A DNA stretch of 64,000 nt from Nocardia bovistercoris (GCF_015674855.1 NZ_JADMLG010000003.1:124001-188000); one strand, 5' to 3'; counted from the stretch's first letter, positions 1-8,678 are shown. A program made the numbers and translations. The notes: generated by a model not told the origin, from the letters alone.

Positions 1-861
1 TCGCTACCGGGCTGGGATGCCGGCTCTCACATCGATGTCGTCGTCGGGGACGGAACCACCCGGCAGTATTCGCTGTGCGGAGACCCGACCAGGCACGACA
101 GCTGGCGCATCGCCGTGCTGCGCGAAGAATCGGGTCGTGGTGGTTCGCGATGGGTGCACGACACGGTGCGGGAAGGGGACAGTCTGCGGGTTCGCGGACC
201 CCGCAACCATTTTCGCCTCGAACCAGCACCGCGATATCTGTTCATCGGCGGAGGCATCGGCGTGACGCCACTGCTGCCTATGATCGCCGCAGCCGAGGCG
301 GCGGGCGCCGAATGGCGCCTCGCCTATGGTGGCAGGAGTTCTTCGAGCATGGCATTCCTGACGGAATTGGAGTGCTTCGGCGAGCGAGTCGTCTTCTATC
401 CACACAACGAGACCGGGAAACTCGATCTCGATCGCCTCTTGGCTACTCCGTCGCGGGACACGCTGGTCTACTGCTGCGGACCGGAGGCACTGCTCGAGGC
501 GGTCGAGCAGAAGACCGGGCATTGGCCCGCCGGTTCGCTGCACGTCGAGCGCTTCAGCGCCCGCAGCGACACCGCGGTCGCGGTGGAAAGCGATCATGCG
601 TTCGAAGTGGAGTTGTCGCGCAGCGGCACGGTGGTGCAGGTCCCGGCCGACCGCACGGTGCTGTCGGTGCTCGAGGAGGTGGACGCAGACGTCGTCAGCT
701 CCTGCGCCGAAGGCACCTGCGGTAGCTGCGAGACGATCGTGCTCGCCGGTCGACCCGACCATCGCGACTCCGTGCTCACCGACGCCGAACGTGCTGCGGG
801 CGATCGGATGATGGTGTGCGTGTCCCGGTGCCTGGGGTCGAGGCTCGTACTCGACCTCTAG
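1..861 (+). CDS. Vanillate-demethylase-type ferredoxin reductase (PDR/VanB-like), 5' truncated
   Basis: The reading frame is open from base 1, so the N-terminus lies outside the window; 286 residues are visible. It would pass electrons from NAD(P)H through a flavin and a C-terminal [2Fe-2S] centre to an oxygenase partner. Seen: a flavin-domain segment RQYSLCGDP near residue 28, a nucleotide-binding loop GGGIGVTPLLP near residue 83, a CCGPEAL motif near 158, and a plant-type ferredoxin cluster with Cys235, Cys240, Cys243 and a fourth Cys near 273. The FMN/NAD/2Fe-2S order with ferredoxin last is that of phthalate dioxygenase reductase and VanB. The partner oxygenase is probably upstream. A strong hairpin follows the stop. 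Family is confident, substrate unknown. Confidence 0.88.
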   Translation, partial: SLPGWDAGSHIDVVVGDGTTRQYSLCGDPTRHDSWRIAVLREESGRGGSRWVHDTVREGDSLRVRGPRNHFRLEPAPRYLFIGGGIGVTPLLPMIAAAEAAGAEWRLAYGGRSSSSMAFLTELECFGERVVFYPHNETGKLDLDRLLATPSRDTLVYCCGPEALLEAVEQKTGHWPAGSLHVERFSARSDTAVAVESDHAFEVELSRSGTVVQVPADRTVLSVLEEVDADVVSSCAEGTCGSCETIVLAGRPDHRDSVLTDAERAAGDRMMVCVSRCLGSRLVLDL

Positions 862-881
862 GCAAGCACCAGAAAACGATG

Positions 882-909
882 GGTGTGGCCGCTGTATCGC
901 GGCCACACC
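882..909 (+). terminator. Perfect hairpin, likely terminator between convergent genes
   Basis: GGTGTGGCCGC and GCGGCCACACC form a perfect 11-bp stem around a 6-base loop, 21 bases after the reductase stop. The next gene (IclR) converges on it. There is no strong T-run, as is usual in these genomes, so it may stop transcription from both sides. Confidence 0.7.
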
Positions 910-1062
910 TGTCAGCATCTGCCACACTCGTCCAGCGCCGAAACGCGCCAGGCCGACAGACACCTTTCGCTGTGACGAGTCTCCCCTGCTGCGTTCTGTC
1001 GATCGGTGTGACGGGCTACTCGCGCGTGTGGTCTGTCGACCGCGGGACCCGGTTGTCTGGGC

Positions 1063-1863
1063 TCACGAGGCTTGGTGCACCGCGTCGGTGGACGCGGAGA
1101 CCAGACCGCCGCTCCTGGCGGTGACGGTGTTCGCTGTCGCTCGAAGCAACGGGCCCACTTCGTGCACCTTGGTTGCATCGAGGTCGCTGGCAAAGGCCAG
1201 GGTGCCGAGCGCGAGCGAGGGTCGGCCGGTGCGATCGAAGACCGGACTCGCCACGGCGCCCTGGGACAGGTCGAACTGCTGGACGCTGGTGCTGTAGCCC
1301 TGATCACGGACCACCGCGAACACCTTGTCGAGCTCGGCGACGTCGGTGACCGTCTGCTCGGTGAACTGCTCGATCGTTCGGGTTCGGGTCATCGCAAGGA
1401 AATCCGCGAACGGTCGGTGAGCGTAGAACGCCTGCATCAGCGCAGGCGCCGAGAAGGGAAAGCGGTCACCGACATCGACGGTGACGCGAATGCCGCGTCC
1501 CGGATCGGACACGGCCACCACGGAATACTCGCCGGAGCTTTCCTGACGTGCGGCGAACACGACGTAGCCGAGTTGACGGCTCAAGCTGTCGATCTCCTCC
1601 TGTGCGACGGCGACAGTCGTTTCGACGCTACCGATCGAGGTTGCCAGCGAGAGCAGCGATGGGCCCAGGGTGCAGCCGCTGCGTGGCCCCAGGTTGTTCA
1701 CCCATCCCGAGCGCTGGAGGGTAGCCAGGATGTTGTAACAGGTCGACCGGTTCAGACCCAGCTCGCCGGCCAGCGCACCCGGTGACACCGCGCGCGGGGA
1801 GGCGGCGGCGAGCGCCTCGAGGATACGGATCGCCGCGCTGACGGCGGGAACTTCGTTCGTCAA
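1063..1863 (-). CDS. IclR-family transcriptional regulator
   Basis: 266 residues. An N-terminal winged helix (AIRILEALAAASPRAVSPG, then ELGLNRSTCYNILATL near residues 30-48) is followed by an IclR effector-binding domain (EIDSLSRQLGYVVFAARQ, VGDRFPFSAPALMQAF, IRDQGYSTS-like VVRDQGYSTSVQQFD). IclR proteins sense aromatic or other small carbon sources and control nearby catabolic genes. The start is an uncommon TTG, supported by AAAGGG about nine bases upstream. It converges on the reductase and lies head-to-tail with the TetR gene upstream; the target is probably the reductase system or the molybdenum hydroxylase operon, which is inference. Confidence 0.9.
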   Translation of the reverse strand: MTNEVPAVSAAIRILEALAAASPRAVSPGALAGELGLNRSTCYNILATLQRSGWVNNLGPRSGCTLGPSLLSLATSIGSVETTVAVAQEEIDSLSRQLGYVVFAARQESSGEYSVVAVSDPGRGIRVTVDVGDRFPFSAPALMQAFYAHRPFADFLAMTRTRTIEQFTEQTVTDVAELDKVFAVVRDQGYSTSVQQFDLSQGAVASPVFDRTGRPSLALGTLAFASDLDATKVHEVGPLLRATANTVTARSGGLVSASTDAVHQAS

Positions 1864-2011
1864 GGACTACGACCCTTTCGTTTCGGCCCGGCAGGAGGGC
1901 CTTCAAGCCACAAGGTTGCACCGCTGTCCAACCTGCGGCTGCAATTGTCTCGCTGACAGGACGTAATCGCAACTCTGTCCTCTCCGTGCGACGAGATGTT
2001 CGCAGGCGAGT

Positions 2012-2665
2012 TCAGTGCGCGTCGGCTCCTTCCAGGATTATCCGGACGACGCCGGGAACATCGACCCGCGCCCGCTCGCGCAAGCGACCGAGATCGGCGC
2101 CGAAGAAGGCGTGCATATAGAGGGGGTGCAGCGCCATCTCGACGAAACGTTCCGCGGTGGCAGTGACCTGGGCGGTCACCTGTTGCGGGCCGCCCGCGAG
2201 CGCTTCGGCGACGCAGCGAACGCATTCGCCGAAGCCGATACGAAAGCCATCCTGCGCCACATCGGGGAATTCATCCGCGTTGGCCGCGGTCAGCCGCATC
2301 AGGGCGATGCTGTCGGGGGTGAGGGTCGCGTCTGCCACCGCGATTCCTGTGGCGACCACTCGATCGAGAACACTGCCGTCGGAGGAGATCGCAGCGATCT
2401 GTGCCGTCAAGGCGACAACGCTGCGTCGCACCACCGCGGAGAAGAGGTCCCTCTTGGTCGGGAAGCGAGAGTACAGGGTGGTCTTGCTTGTGCGTGCGGA
2501 CTCGGCCACCAGATCGAAGGTCGTTCGGCCGTAACCCTGCTCGTAGAAGATCGCCGTCGCGGCATCCAGAATGCGGGTCTCCTTCTGGCCGGCCTCGTCG
2601 GCGCGCGGACGTCCGCGACGTGGCCCGCGAACAGGGCTCGACGCGTCGTGATTGCGATCCTCCAC
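2012..2665 (-). CDS. TetR/AcrR-family transcriptional regulator
   Basis: 217 residues, GTG start. The N-terminal helix-turn-helix is clear: ILDAATAIFYEQGYGRTTFDLVAESARTSKTTLY then SRFPTKRDLF, near residues 31-75. The C-terminal half is a typical variable ligand domain (TetR_C-like, with a LTAANADEFPDV segment). The gene diverges from the coxG-M-L-S operon, and an 8-bp tandem repeat begins 26 bases upstream of its start, inside its own promoter region. A symmetrical operator-like site lies just upstream of coxG, so this protein is the natural candidate regulator of the hydroxylase operon. Confidence 0.9.
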   Translation of the reverse strand: MEDRNHDASSPVRGPRRGRPRADEAGQKETRILDAATAIFYEQGYGRTTFDLVAESARTSKTTLYSRFPTKRDLFSAVVRRSVVALTAQIAAISSDGSVLDRVVATGIAVADATLTPDSIALMRLTAANADEFPDVAQDGFRIGFGECVRCVAEALAGGPQQVTAQVTATAERFVEMALHPLYMHAFFGADLGRLRERARVDVPGVVRIILEGADAH

Positions 2666-2690
2666 TGCCGGACCTCTCTCTCGTATCGAA

Positions 2691-2754
2691 CTATCGGGCT
2701 ATCGGGCTATCGGGCTATCGGGCTATCGGGCTATCGGGCTATCGGGCTATCGGG
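2691..2754. repeat. Eight perfect copies of an 8-bp tandem repeat (CTATCGGG)
   Basis: The unit CTATCGGG is repeated eight times without a mismatch over 64 bases; a decayed copy (GTATCGAA) precedes it. It sits between the TetR start at 2665 and the divergent coxG promoter. An 8-bp unit is not a multiple of three and the array is non-coding, so slippage would change promoter spacing rather than a protein. Perfect identity suggests recent or ongoing slippage. Confidence 0.97.
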
Positions 2755-3027
2755 TGGTCGTACCCGATGCGCGGACGTTCGCCACCACGTCGGTGGACGA
2801 TCGGTGCACCGACGCCGAGAGCGACCCTCTCGACGGTACGACATCGTCTTGTTCCGCCCGGTAGCACCTCGTCGGTGCGCCGCCGACATTCCGGACGACG
2901 CCACAGGACTCCTCCGCGGCAGCGCGGATCGACGAGGTGAAGATCGTGCGGCTCCTCGGTCTGTCGCATTGCCCCGTTTTTCCGTAACGGTGCTGCCGCG
3001 ATCACCTTGACGCCCGCGAACCGCCTC

Positions 3028-3065
3028 CGTATCGTCCTCTATACGATACGTTTCATCCTATAGAG
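3028..3065. promoter_or_regulatory. Operator-like inverted repeats upstream of coxG
   Basis: Two interlocking perfect inverted repeats are visible: CGTATCGT (3028-3035) with ACGATACG (3043-3050), separated by 7 bases, and CTCTATA (3037-3043) with TATAGAG (3059-3065). They end 10 bases before the coxG start, where a repressor would block transcription. The size suits a TetR-type dimer; CGTATCG also occurs at 2682-2688 in the TetR gene's own leader. Confidence 0.65.
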
Positions 3066-3075
3066 TGGACAGTAT

Positions 3076-3789
3076 ATGAAGATCGCATCATCGTTCACAG
3101 TCCCCGCCGCAGCCGATAAAGTCCTCACTCTCTTCCTGGATCCGGCGACGATGCAGGCGTGCGTCCCCGGCTGTGAGGAGCTGACCCAGAGCGACGAAAC
3201 CCACTATCAGGGTGTTCTGGTGAACGAAGTGGCGCATGTGAAGTTCCGGGCGCGCTTCAACGCCGAGATCACCTCAACCACGGCCTCGGCGGACACCTCC
3301 GAGCCTGCTGTGGTGAGAGCGGTGGTGCGCGGTGAGGACCGTCGGCTGGGCAGCACGATGAAGGTCACCGCGACCTTGACGATCACTCCGCTGTCCTCGG
3401 GCGCCGAAGCCGACCGTTGCGAGGTGGCCTACGAATTCGAACTCGCCATTCTCGGCAAGCTGGGCCGACTCGGTGAAGCCGTCATTCGGCGACGCGCCAC
3501 GGAGGTGGAAAAGCAGTTCGCCGAGGCACTGACCGCCGTATCCACCGGGCAGCCGGTTCCCGTGCCCGAATCCCGGAAACCGGCGATGGTTCGGGCGTTG
3601 ACAGGACACTCGACGCCCGATGCGGCGCAGCAGGGCGAAACGTTGTCGGCGCTTACGACGGCGGGCGCCACGGCGCCGCGCGTCGTCGAGACACGTTCCA
3701 GGGACCAATGGCTCGTCCTGGTGCTCGCCGTGGCCGCGGCGTTCGCCTACGGTGTGATCTTCGGCGGCCGCAGGAGCGTGCGGCCGTGA
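3076..3789 (+). CDS. coxG: CoxG-like SRPBCC protein (molybdenum hydroxylase accessory)
   Basis: 237 residues. The first ~150 residues are a CoxG/polyketide-cyclase (SRPBCC) fold: MKIASSFTVPAAADKVLTLFLDP, then MQACVPGCEEL, typical of carbon-monoxide-dehydrogenase subunit G. The C-terminus has a linker and one hydrophobic helix (WLVLVLAVAAAFAYGVIFGG, residues ~211-230) that would anchor it to the membrane, as in CoxG, which recruits the dehydrogenase to the membrane. The stop overlaps the coxM GTG start (GTGA). Little leader lies between the upstream inverted repeats and the start, with only a weak Shine-Dalgarno, so the transcript may be nearly leaderless. Confidence 0.85.
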   Translation: MKIASSFTVPAAADKVLTLFLDPATMQACVPGCEELTQSDETHYQGVLVNEVAHVKFRARFNAEITSTTASADTSEPAVVRAVVRGEDRRLGSTMKVTATLTITPLSSGAEADRCEVAYEFELAILGKLGRLGEAVIRRRATEVEKQFAEALTAVSTGQPVPVPESRKPAMVRALTGHSTPDAAQQGETLSALTTAGATAPRVVETRSRDQWLVLVLAVAAAFAYGVIFGGRRSVRP

Positions 3790-4631
3790 CCCGCGTCCAT
3801 CATCCTCGATCCCTCGAGGAAGCCACCGCCCTGGTCGCGCAACTCGATGAGGCGATCGTCTACGGCGGTGGCACCGCGATCCAGATCCTGCTCAAGCAGG
3901 GCCTGATCAGCGCACCCGACTACGTCGACCTGCTGCACGTGCCGGGGTTGAGCGAACTCACCCACGTCGGCGAGCGGGTGCGGATCGGGGCCATGGTGCG
4001 GTTGCGGGAAGTGGAACGCGATCCGCACGTGCGCCGCGCCCTGCCGCTGGCCGCCGAGACCTACGGCCACGTGGCCAACCCGAGGGTACGCAACACCGCC
4101 AGCGCCGGCGGCAATATCGCGCACGGTGACTACCGCCTCGATCCGCCGGCCGCGCTGATGGCCTTGGACGCCGTCGTGGAGATCGCCTCGACACACGGCG
4201 TGCGTGAGGTGTCGATCCGGGAGTTCTTCACCGACTTCCAGCAGACGGCGGTGCAGCACGACGAGTTGGTCACCGCCATCCTGGTTCCTCGTCCTGCCGT
4301 CGGCACGGTCGGCGCCTTCACCAAGATGCGCAGCCTGAGCCAGAACGACTGGCCCTGCGCCTCGGCCGCAGTACTCATGGTCCCCGAAGACGATTTCGTC
4401 GACGTCAGGATCGGACTGGGCGCCGTCGCCCCCACCACCGTCTACGTAGCCTTCGACCTCACATCGGACATGAATGCTCGGCAGGCCGTCGATGTCGCGA
4501 TCGAGATCGCGGACTCGGTCATGGAGCCCCTGCCCGATGTCCGTGGAAGCGCGAACTACAAGGCTCGCATGGGACGTGTGGCCGTGGAGGAATCCATCCG
4601 TCGATGCCTCGAGGAGCTCGATCGTGACTGA
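3786..4631 (+). CDS. coxM: FAD-binding (medium) subunit of xanthine dehydrogenase-family hydroxylase
   Basis: 281 residues from a GTG that overlaps the coxG stop; an earlier in-frame ATG would run 78 bases into coxG without need. The CoxM/CutM fold shows in EEATALVAQLDEAIVYGGGTAIQILLKQG (FAD pyrophosphate loop, residues ~11-38) and in the second FAD motif ANPRVRNTASAGGNIAHGDY (residues ~98-117, TxGGN-like). The C-terminal CO-dehydrogenase flavoprotein domain includes LSQNDWPCASAAVL. It would accept electrons from the CoxS iron-sulfur clusters. It overlaps coxL by 8 bases. Confidence 0.92.
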   Translation: MTRVHHPRSLEEATALVAQLDEAIVYGGGTAIQILLKQGLISAPDYVDLLHVPGLSELTHVGERVRIGAMVRLREVERDPHVRRALPLAAETYGHVANPRVRNTASAGGNIAHGDYRLDPPAALMALDAVVEIASTHGVREVSIREFFTDFQQTAVQHDELVTAILVPRPAVGTVGAFTKMRSLSQNDWPCASAAVLMVPEDDFVDVRIGLGAVAPTTVYVAFDLTSDMNARQAVDVAIEIADSVMEPLPDVRGSANYKARMGRVAVEESIRRCLEELDRD

Positions 4632-7005
4632 CCTGATACCGGCGCCGACCGACACCGCACTATCGAGGACGTCCGACTCGACCGCGGTGCACCCGACCGG
4701 TGTCGGAGATCGACGCAAACGGTTCGACGCGTTGGGGCGCGTGCGCGGAACGATTCGCTATACCGGGGACGAAGCCGTCGCCGCGGGCACCGCGTTCGTG
4801 GCCGTGCATCGCAGCACCGTGCCCCACGCCCGAATCGTCTCGGTCGACACAGCGGCGGCACGCGACCTCGACGGTGTCTTCGCCGTCTATACCGGACGCG
4901 ATCTGCACGACATCTTCGGCGATCGCCTCTACACCGGGCCCGCGTTCGCCGATCAGCCCTGTCTGGCCGTGGACAAGACACGTTTCGTCGGCGAAGCCGT
5001 GGCCGCGGTCCTGGCCCGGGACCCGGCCACGGCGCAGGCCGCGGCCGTCGAGATCGTGGTCGAGTACGACGACCTCGAGCCGGTCTTCGACATCGAGGCG
5101 GCGCTGAACAACACCGCCTTCGTCCACGACGAACTGCGACCGAGTTCGGTCTTCGCCGACCTGGCGCACTTGCGCGGAGTTCAGGGAACCAATGTCGCCT
5201 ACGAGTACCTGCAGCGCAGCGGCGACGCCGAGGGCGAACACAACCGCGCCGCGGCGACTGCGCGCGTGCGGACTTGGGCGCCGCCGACCCATCACGTCCC
5301 GATCGAACTCCCGTCGACGACCGCCTGGGTCGACAGCGGGCGACTCGAGATGTTGTCCACCACCCAGACCCCCTCCTACGTCCGGCAGACGGTCTCGGAC
5401 CTGCTCGGCATCGAACTGTCGCGCGTGCGGATCATGACGCGGCCACTGGGCGGCAGCTTCGGCTGCAAAATGTATGACCGGCTCGAACCACTGGCCGCGG
5501 CACTGGCCTGGGTGAGCGGCCGCCGAGTGCGCCTGAACGCCACCCGTGAAGAAGCGTTCCTGCTCACCACCCGTCACGGGGCCGAGGTCATCGGCTCGAT
5601 GTCGGCCGACGCCCAGGGCAACATCGTCGCGGTCAGCGCCGATGTCCGCTACGACACCGGAGCGTTCGCCGACGTCGGCCCCCGCATCGCGGCCAAGTCC
5701 GGGCTCGTCGCCGCAGGACCGTACCGGGTCGGCGCGGTCGATGTCCGGTCACGGTGCATCTACACCAACAAGGTCTCGGCCGGACCCTTCCGAGGATTCG
5801 GGGTACCGCAGGTCACCTGGTTCCACGAGAGCGCCGTCGACGAACTCGCTCGATCTCTGGGACGCGACCCGTACCGCTACCGTCGCGAGCACCTGTTGCG
5901 AGAGGGCGATATCGCCGCGGTCGGCACGCCGATGCACAGCGCGGACTTCCTGTCCTGTCTGGACGCGGTCACCGCCGCGATCGACTGGGACCAGCCCTGC
6001 CCGGACGGTGACGGCCGCTGGGTCCACGGCAAGGGTGTCGCGGTCGGGATGAAAGCCGTGCTGACACCCACGATCGCCAACGCGACCCTGAACTTCAACC
6101 AGGACGGGTCGGCCACGCTGCTCATCAGCACCGTGGACATGGGCCAGGGCAGCGACACGATCATGTCCCAGATCGTCGGGGAAGTGCTGCGCATCGACAG
6201 TCACCGTGTCCACGTCGTGCGCGCCGACACCGACGCCACGCCCTACGACACCATCACCGCGGGAAGCCGCTCGACCTATCACACCGGCAACGCGGTGCGA
6301 CTGGTCGCGGAGTCGATGCGCGCCACACTCTGCGGGTTCGCCGCCGACCAGCTCGATGTACCGGTCACCGAGCTGGTCCTCGACGCCCGAGGCGTGCATC
6401 ACGACCGCACCGGGAACACCATCGCGCTTTCCGATCTCGTGCGAGCGAAGTACGGGGCCCGGGGCGCGACGGTCACCACGGCGGAGAACTTCACCAGCAC
6501 CTGGGTGCCCTACGACCACGACACCGGACTCTCGGAGAAGGTGACCGAACACTGGTTCGCCGGCGCCGCCGCCGTGCGCATCGCGGTGGACACCTACACC
6601 GGACGAATCCGCACCGACCACCTCGCGATCGCAGGCGACGTCGGACGGGCCATCAACCCCACCTTGGTGGAACAACAGCTGACCGGCGCCGCGCTGATGG
6701 GTCTCGGACACACCTTGTTCGACGAACTGGTCTTCGACCAAGGGCAATTCGTCAACGCGACATTGCTGGACTACCAACTGCCCTCGATCAAGGACATGCC
6801 CACCAAGCTGACACCGATCATCATCGAGGACCCGCACAGAGACGGCCCGTTCGGCGCCAAAGGCGTCGGCGAAACCACGATCCTGCCCATCGCCCCGGCC
6901 TACGCCAACGCCGTGCGCGACGCCTGCGGCATCCGCATCACCACCCTTCCGCTGACCGGCGAACGAGTGCTCGCCCACCTCGATCAGCGAAAGGCCAAGG
7001 GATGA
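4624..7005 (+). CDS. coxL: Molybdopterin-binding large subunit, xanthine dehydrogenase family
   Basis: 793 residues from a GTG overlapping the coxM stop. The order is an N-terminal a/b hammerhead domain (RKRFDALGRVRGTIRYTGDE onward) and two molybdopterin-binding domains. The Mo-proximal loop reads GPFRGFG (387-393), and the base glutamate sits in GAKGVGET (Glu750), as in xanthine oxidase relatives. True form I CO dehydrogenases carry AYRCSFR with a copper-ligand cysteine at that loop; this protein lacks it, so CO oxidation is unlikely. It should hydroxylate a carbon next to nitrogen or oxygen in a small ring or aldehyde. The gene order G-M-L-S is compact and translationally coupled throughout. 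Confidence 0.93.
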   Translation: MTDLIPAPTDTALSRTSDSTAVHPTGVGDRRKRFDALGRVRGTIRYTGDEAVAAGTAFVAVHRSTVPHARIVSVDTAAARDLDGVFAVYTGRDLHDIFGDRLYTGPAFADQPCLAVDKTRFVGEAVAAVLARDPATAQAAAVEIVVEYDDLEPVFDIEAALNNTAFVHDELRPSSVFADLAHLRGVQGTNVAYEYLQRSGDAEGEHNRAAATARVRTWAPPTHHVPIELPSTTAWVDSGRLEMLSTTQTPSYVRQTVSDLLGIELSRVRIMTRPLGGSFGCKMYDRLEPLAAALAWVSGRRVRLNATREEAFLLTTRHGAEVIGSMSADAQGNIVAVSADVRYDTGAFADVGPRIAAKSGLVAAGPYRVGAVDVRSRCIYTNKVSAGPFRGFGVPQVTWFHESAVDELARSLGRDPYRYRREHLLREGDIAAVGTPMHSADFLSCLDAVTAAIDWDQPCPDGDGRWVHGKGVAVGMKAVLTPTIANATLNFNQDGSATLLISTVDMGQGSDTIMSQIVGEVLRIDSHRVHVVRADTDATPYDTITAGSRSTYHTGNAVRLVAESMRATLCGFAADQLDVPVTELVLDARGVHHDRTGNTIALSDLVRAKYGARGATVTTAENFTSTWVPYDHDTGLSEKVTEHWFAGAAAVRIAVDTYTGRIRTDHLAIAGDVGRAINPTLVEQQLTGAALMGLGHTLFDELVFDQGQFVNATLLDYQLPSIKDMPTKLTPIIIEDPHRDGPFGAKGVGETTILPIAPAYANAVRDACGIRITTLPLTGERVLAHLDQRKAKG

Positions 7006-7460
7006 ACCACATCACCCTTCGCGTCAACGGCACCACACACCGGGTCGGCGTCGCCGAGGACACCCTGCTACTGGACGCGCTGCGCGACGACGTCGGCGTC
7101 ACCTCCGCACGCGAAGGCTGCGGTGTCGGAGTTTGCGGAGCATGCACGGTGCTCTGCGGCGGACGCAGCGTCTCCGCGTGCCTGGCCGTGGCCACCCGAT
7201 ACGACGACACCGACATCACCACCGCGGACGGGCTCGATGAAAACGACCCCGTCGTGTCGTCATTCGTCGACAGCAACGCGATGCAATGCGGTTACTGCAT
7301 ACCGGGTTTCGTGATGATGACCAAGGAACTGCTGTCGGAGAACCCCGCACCCAGCGACGACGAGATCACCGCGCATCTGGAAGGCAACATCTGCCGATGC
7401 GCCACCTATCCCGAAATACTCGAGGCCGTTCGGCTGGCCGCGACCAGGAGCAACACATGA
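7002..7460 (+). CDS. coxS: [2Fe-2S] small subunit of molybdenum hydroxylase
   Basis: 152 residues; its ATG overlaps the large-subunit stop (ATGA). Both clusters are present: the N-terminal plant-type cluster (Cys40, Cys45, Cys48, Cys60) and the C-terminal four-helix cluster (Cys96, Cys99, Cys131, Cys133, in QCGYC and CRC). It wires the molybdenum site of CoxL to FAD in CoxM. Length and motif spacing are normal. The stop overlaps the start of the following hydrolase. Confidence 0.95.
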   Translation: MNHITLRVNGTTHRVGVAEDTLLLDALRDDVGVTSAREGCGVGVCGACTVLCGGRSVSACLAVATRYDDTDITTADGLDENDPVVSSFVDSNAMQCGYCIPGFVMMTKELLSENPAPSDDEITAHLEGNICRCATYPEILEAVRLAATRSNT

Positions 7461-8233
7461 CCATCCAACGCCCATGGGGGACACTGAACTTTCTCGACGA
7501 AGGGGCGGGCAGGCCGGTGGTGCTACTGCACCCCCTCGCCGCCGCGAGCGCACTGTGGCGACGACTGATCGATGACTTCTCGCCGTACCGCCGGGTCCTG
7601 GCACCCGACGCCCGCGGACACGGCCGCTCGACGTGGGACGGTGAACAGTTCTCGGTCATCGACCTGGCCGCGGACATCGAGGCACTGATCGAAAACCTCG
7701 ACGCAGGCCCGGCCGACGTCGTTGGCCTGTCGATGGGCGGCTGCACAGCGGTAGCATTCGCCATCCGTCGACCGGATCTCGTGCACAACCTCGTCCTGGC
7801 CGACACAACCGCAGACTACGGGCCCCACAAGGCCGACGCCTGGGGCGAACGCGCCGAGAAAGCCGTGAGTGTCCCGCGGGACCGCCAACTGAGCTTTCAG
7901 CTGGAACGGTGGTTCTCCACCGACTTCCGCAACGGCGACCCGGAGGAGGTCGCGCGAATCTGTGAGATCTTCCTACGCACCGATTCCGCCGCGCATGCCG
8001 CGGCCTGCCGTGCACTGGGCGACTACGACGACAGCCGCAGGCTCAACGAGATTCGCGCTCGCACCCTCATCCTGGTCGGTGACGAGGATTACGCCACTCC
8101 GCCGAGCATGGCTCGAGCCCTGCACTCGGGGATAGTCGATTCCCGACTTGAAATCCTGCCGCATACAAGGCATTTGAGCCTCGTGGAAAACGCGGCCGCG
8201 CGCAAGCTGGTGCATGAGCACCTCGAGGGTTGA
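7457..8233 (+). CDS. Alpha/beta-fold hydrolase (3-oxoadipate enol-lactonase-like)
   Basis: 258 residues from an ATG that overlaps the coxS stop (ATGA). It has the oxyanion-hole segment LLHPLAA near residue 23, DARGHGRS at 51-58, the nucleophile elbow GLSMGG with Ser92, an acid in LVGDEDYATP near Asp209, and a catalytic His in HTRHLS near 239. The family includes enol-lactonases, C-C hydrolases and esterases. As the last gene of the hydroxylase operon it probably opens or hydrolyses the hydroxylated product; the substrate cannot be read from sequence. Confidence 0.88.
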   Translation: MTIQRPWGTLNFLDEGAGRPVVLLHPLAAASALWRRLIDDFSPYRRVLAPDARGHGRSTWDGEQFSVIDLAADIEALIENLDAGPADVVGLSMGGCTAVAFAIRRPDLVHNLVLADTTADYGPHKADAWGERAEKAVSVPRDRQLSFQLERWFSTDFRNGDPEEVARICEIFLRTDSAAHAAACRALGDYDDSRRLNEIRARTLILVGDEDYATPPSMARALHSGIVDSRLEILPHTRHLSLVENAAARKLVHEHLEG

Positions 8234-8325
8234 CCGCCGGGCACAGAACACGTCCTCACGCCGGCGGCGGGCGGCGCGCCGAGTCCGCCGAGCAAGTCCC
8301 AAGCACTTGTCGGGGCGACCGACGT

Positions 8326-8499
8326 GCCGAAACTACGCGCCAGGCTATGCAATGCCGACGCCGACGCCGCCAGATGCTCGGCGTCTTCTCTGGTCGTCCC
8401 CTTCGACCGCGCCATGACCAAGCCGTCGGCGGCGAGCACGACAGCGTGTTCGGAGCCTGCGAGGCGATCGGCCAGGTCCGATGGCAGCCAATCCGGGTT
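8326..8499 (-). pseudogene. Remnant of a roadblock/LC7 (MglB-like) domain gene
   Basis: The minus strand encodes a stretch that reads like the N-terminal half of an actinobacterial roadblock/LC7 protein: NPDWLPSDLADRL, then EHAVVLAADGLVMARSKG, then AEHLAASASALHSLAR. These proteins are normally ~130 residues and lie beside sensor kinases and small GTPases. Here the similarity stops after about 58 residues, the frame then reads into unrelated sequence, and no kinase or GTPase partner is nearby. No credible start codon lies just before the homologous part. Confidence 0.6.
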
Positions 8500-8621
8500 G
8501 CTCGGTCTCGGTCGTCGTATCCGCGTAGTCAATCGGTGGGGCTCCCGGTGGCTGGTTGCGTTCGTACGCAGGAAGTCCCGTGCCACCGGATCGGCGTGCG
8601 CGCTCGGCGCTGCGGTTCGAC

Positions 8622-8678
8622 AAAAGCCATCAGGTGAATCCGAAACGAGTGCATCGCCTCTGGCGTGAAAAGGGTTGC
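8622..8678 (+). mobile_element. Short remnant of an IS3-family transposase
   Basis: One frame reads KSHQVNPKRVHRLWREKGCK, matching the helix-turn-helix segment preserved in IS3/IS150-type OrfB transposases (INPKRVxRLxREEG). Only about 19 codons are recognisable; no terminal repeats, DDE catalytic core or OrfA are seen. It lies between two other gene fragments, so an old insertion sequence probably helped break up this region. Confidence 0.55.

Noticed and set aside
3076..7460. Aerobic carbon monoxide dehydrogenase
   Set aside because: CoxL lacks the AYRCSFR motif with the copper-binding cysteine.
8089..8586. Intact roadblock/LC7 gene of 165 codons
   Set aside because: Only residues ~30-87 of the frame look like the family; the rest overlaps the hydrolase on the other strand and is unrelated.
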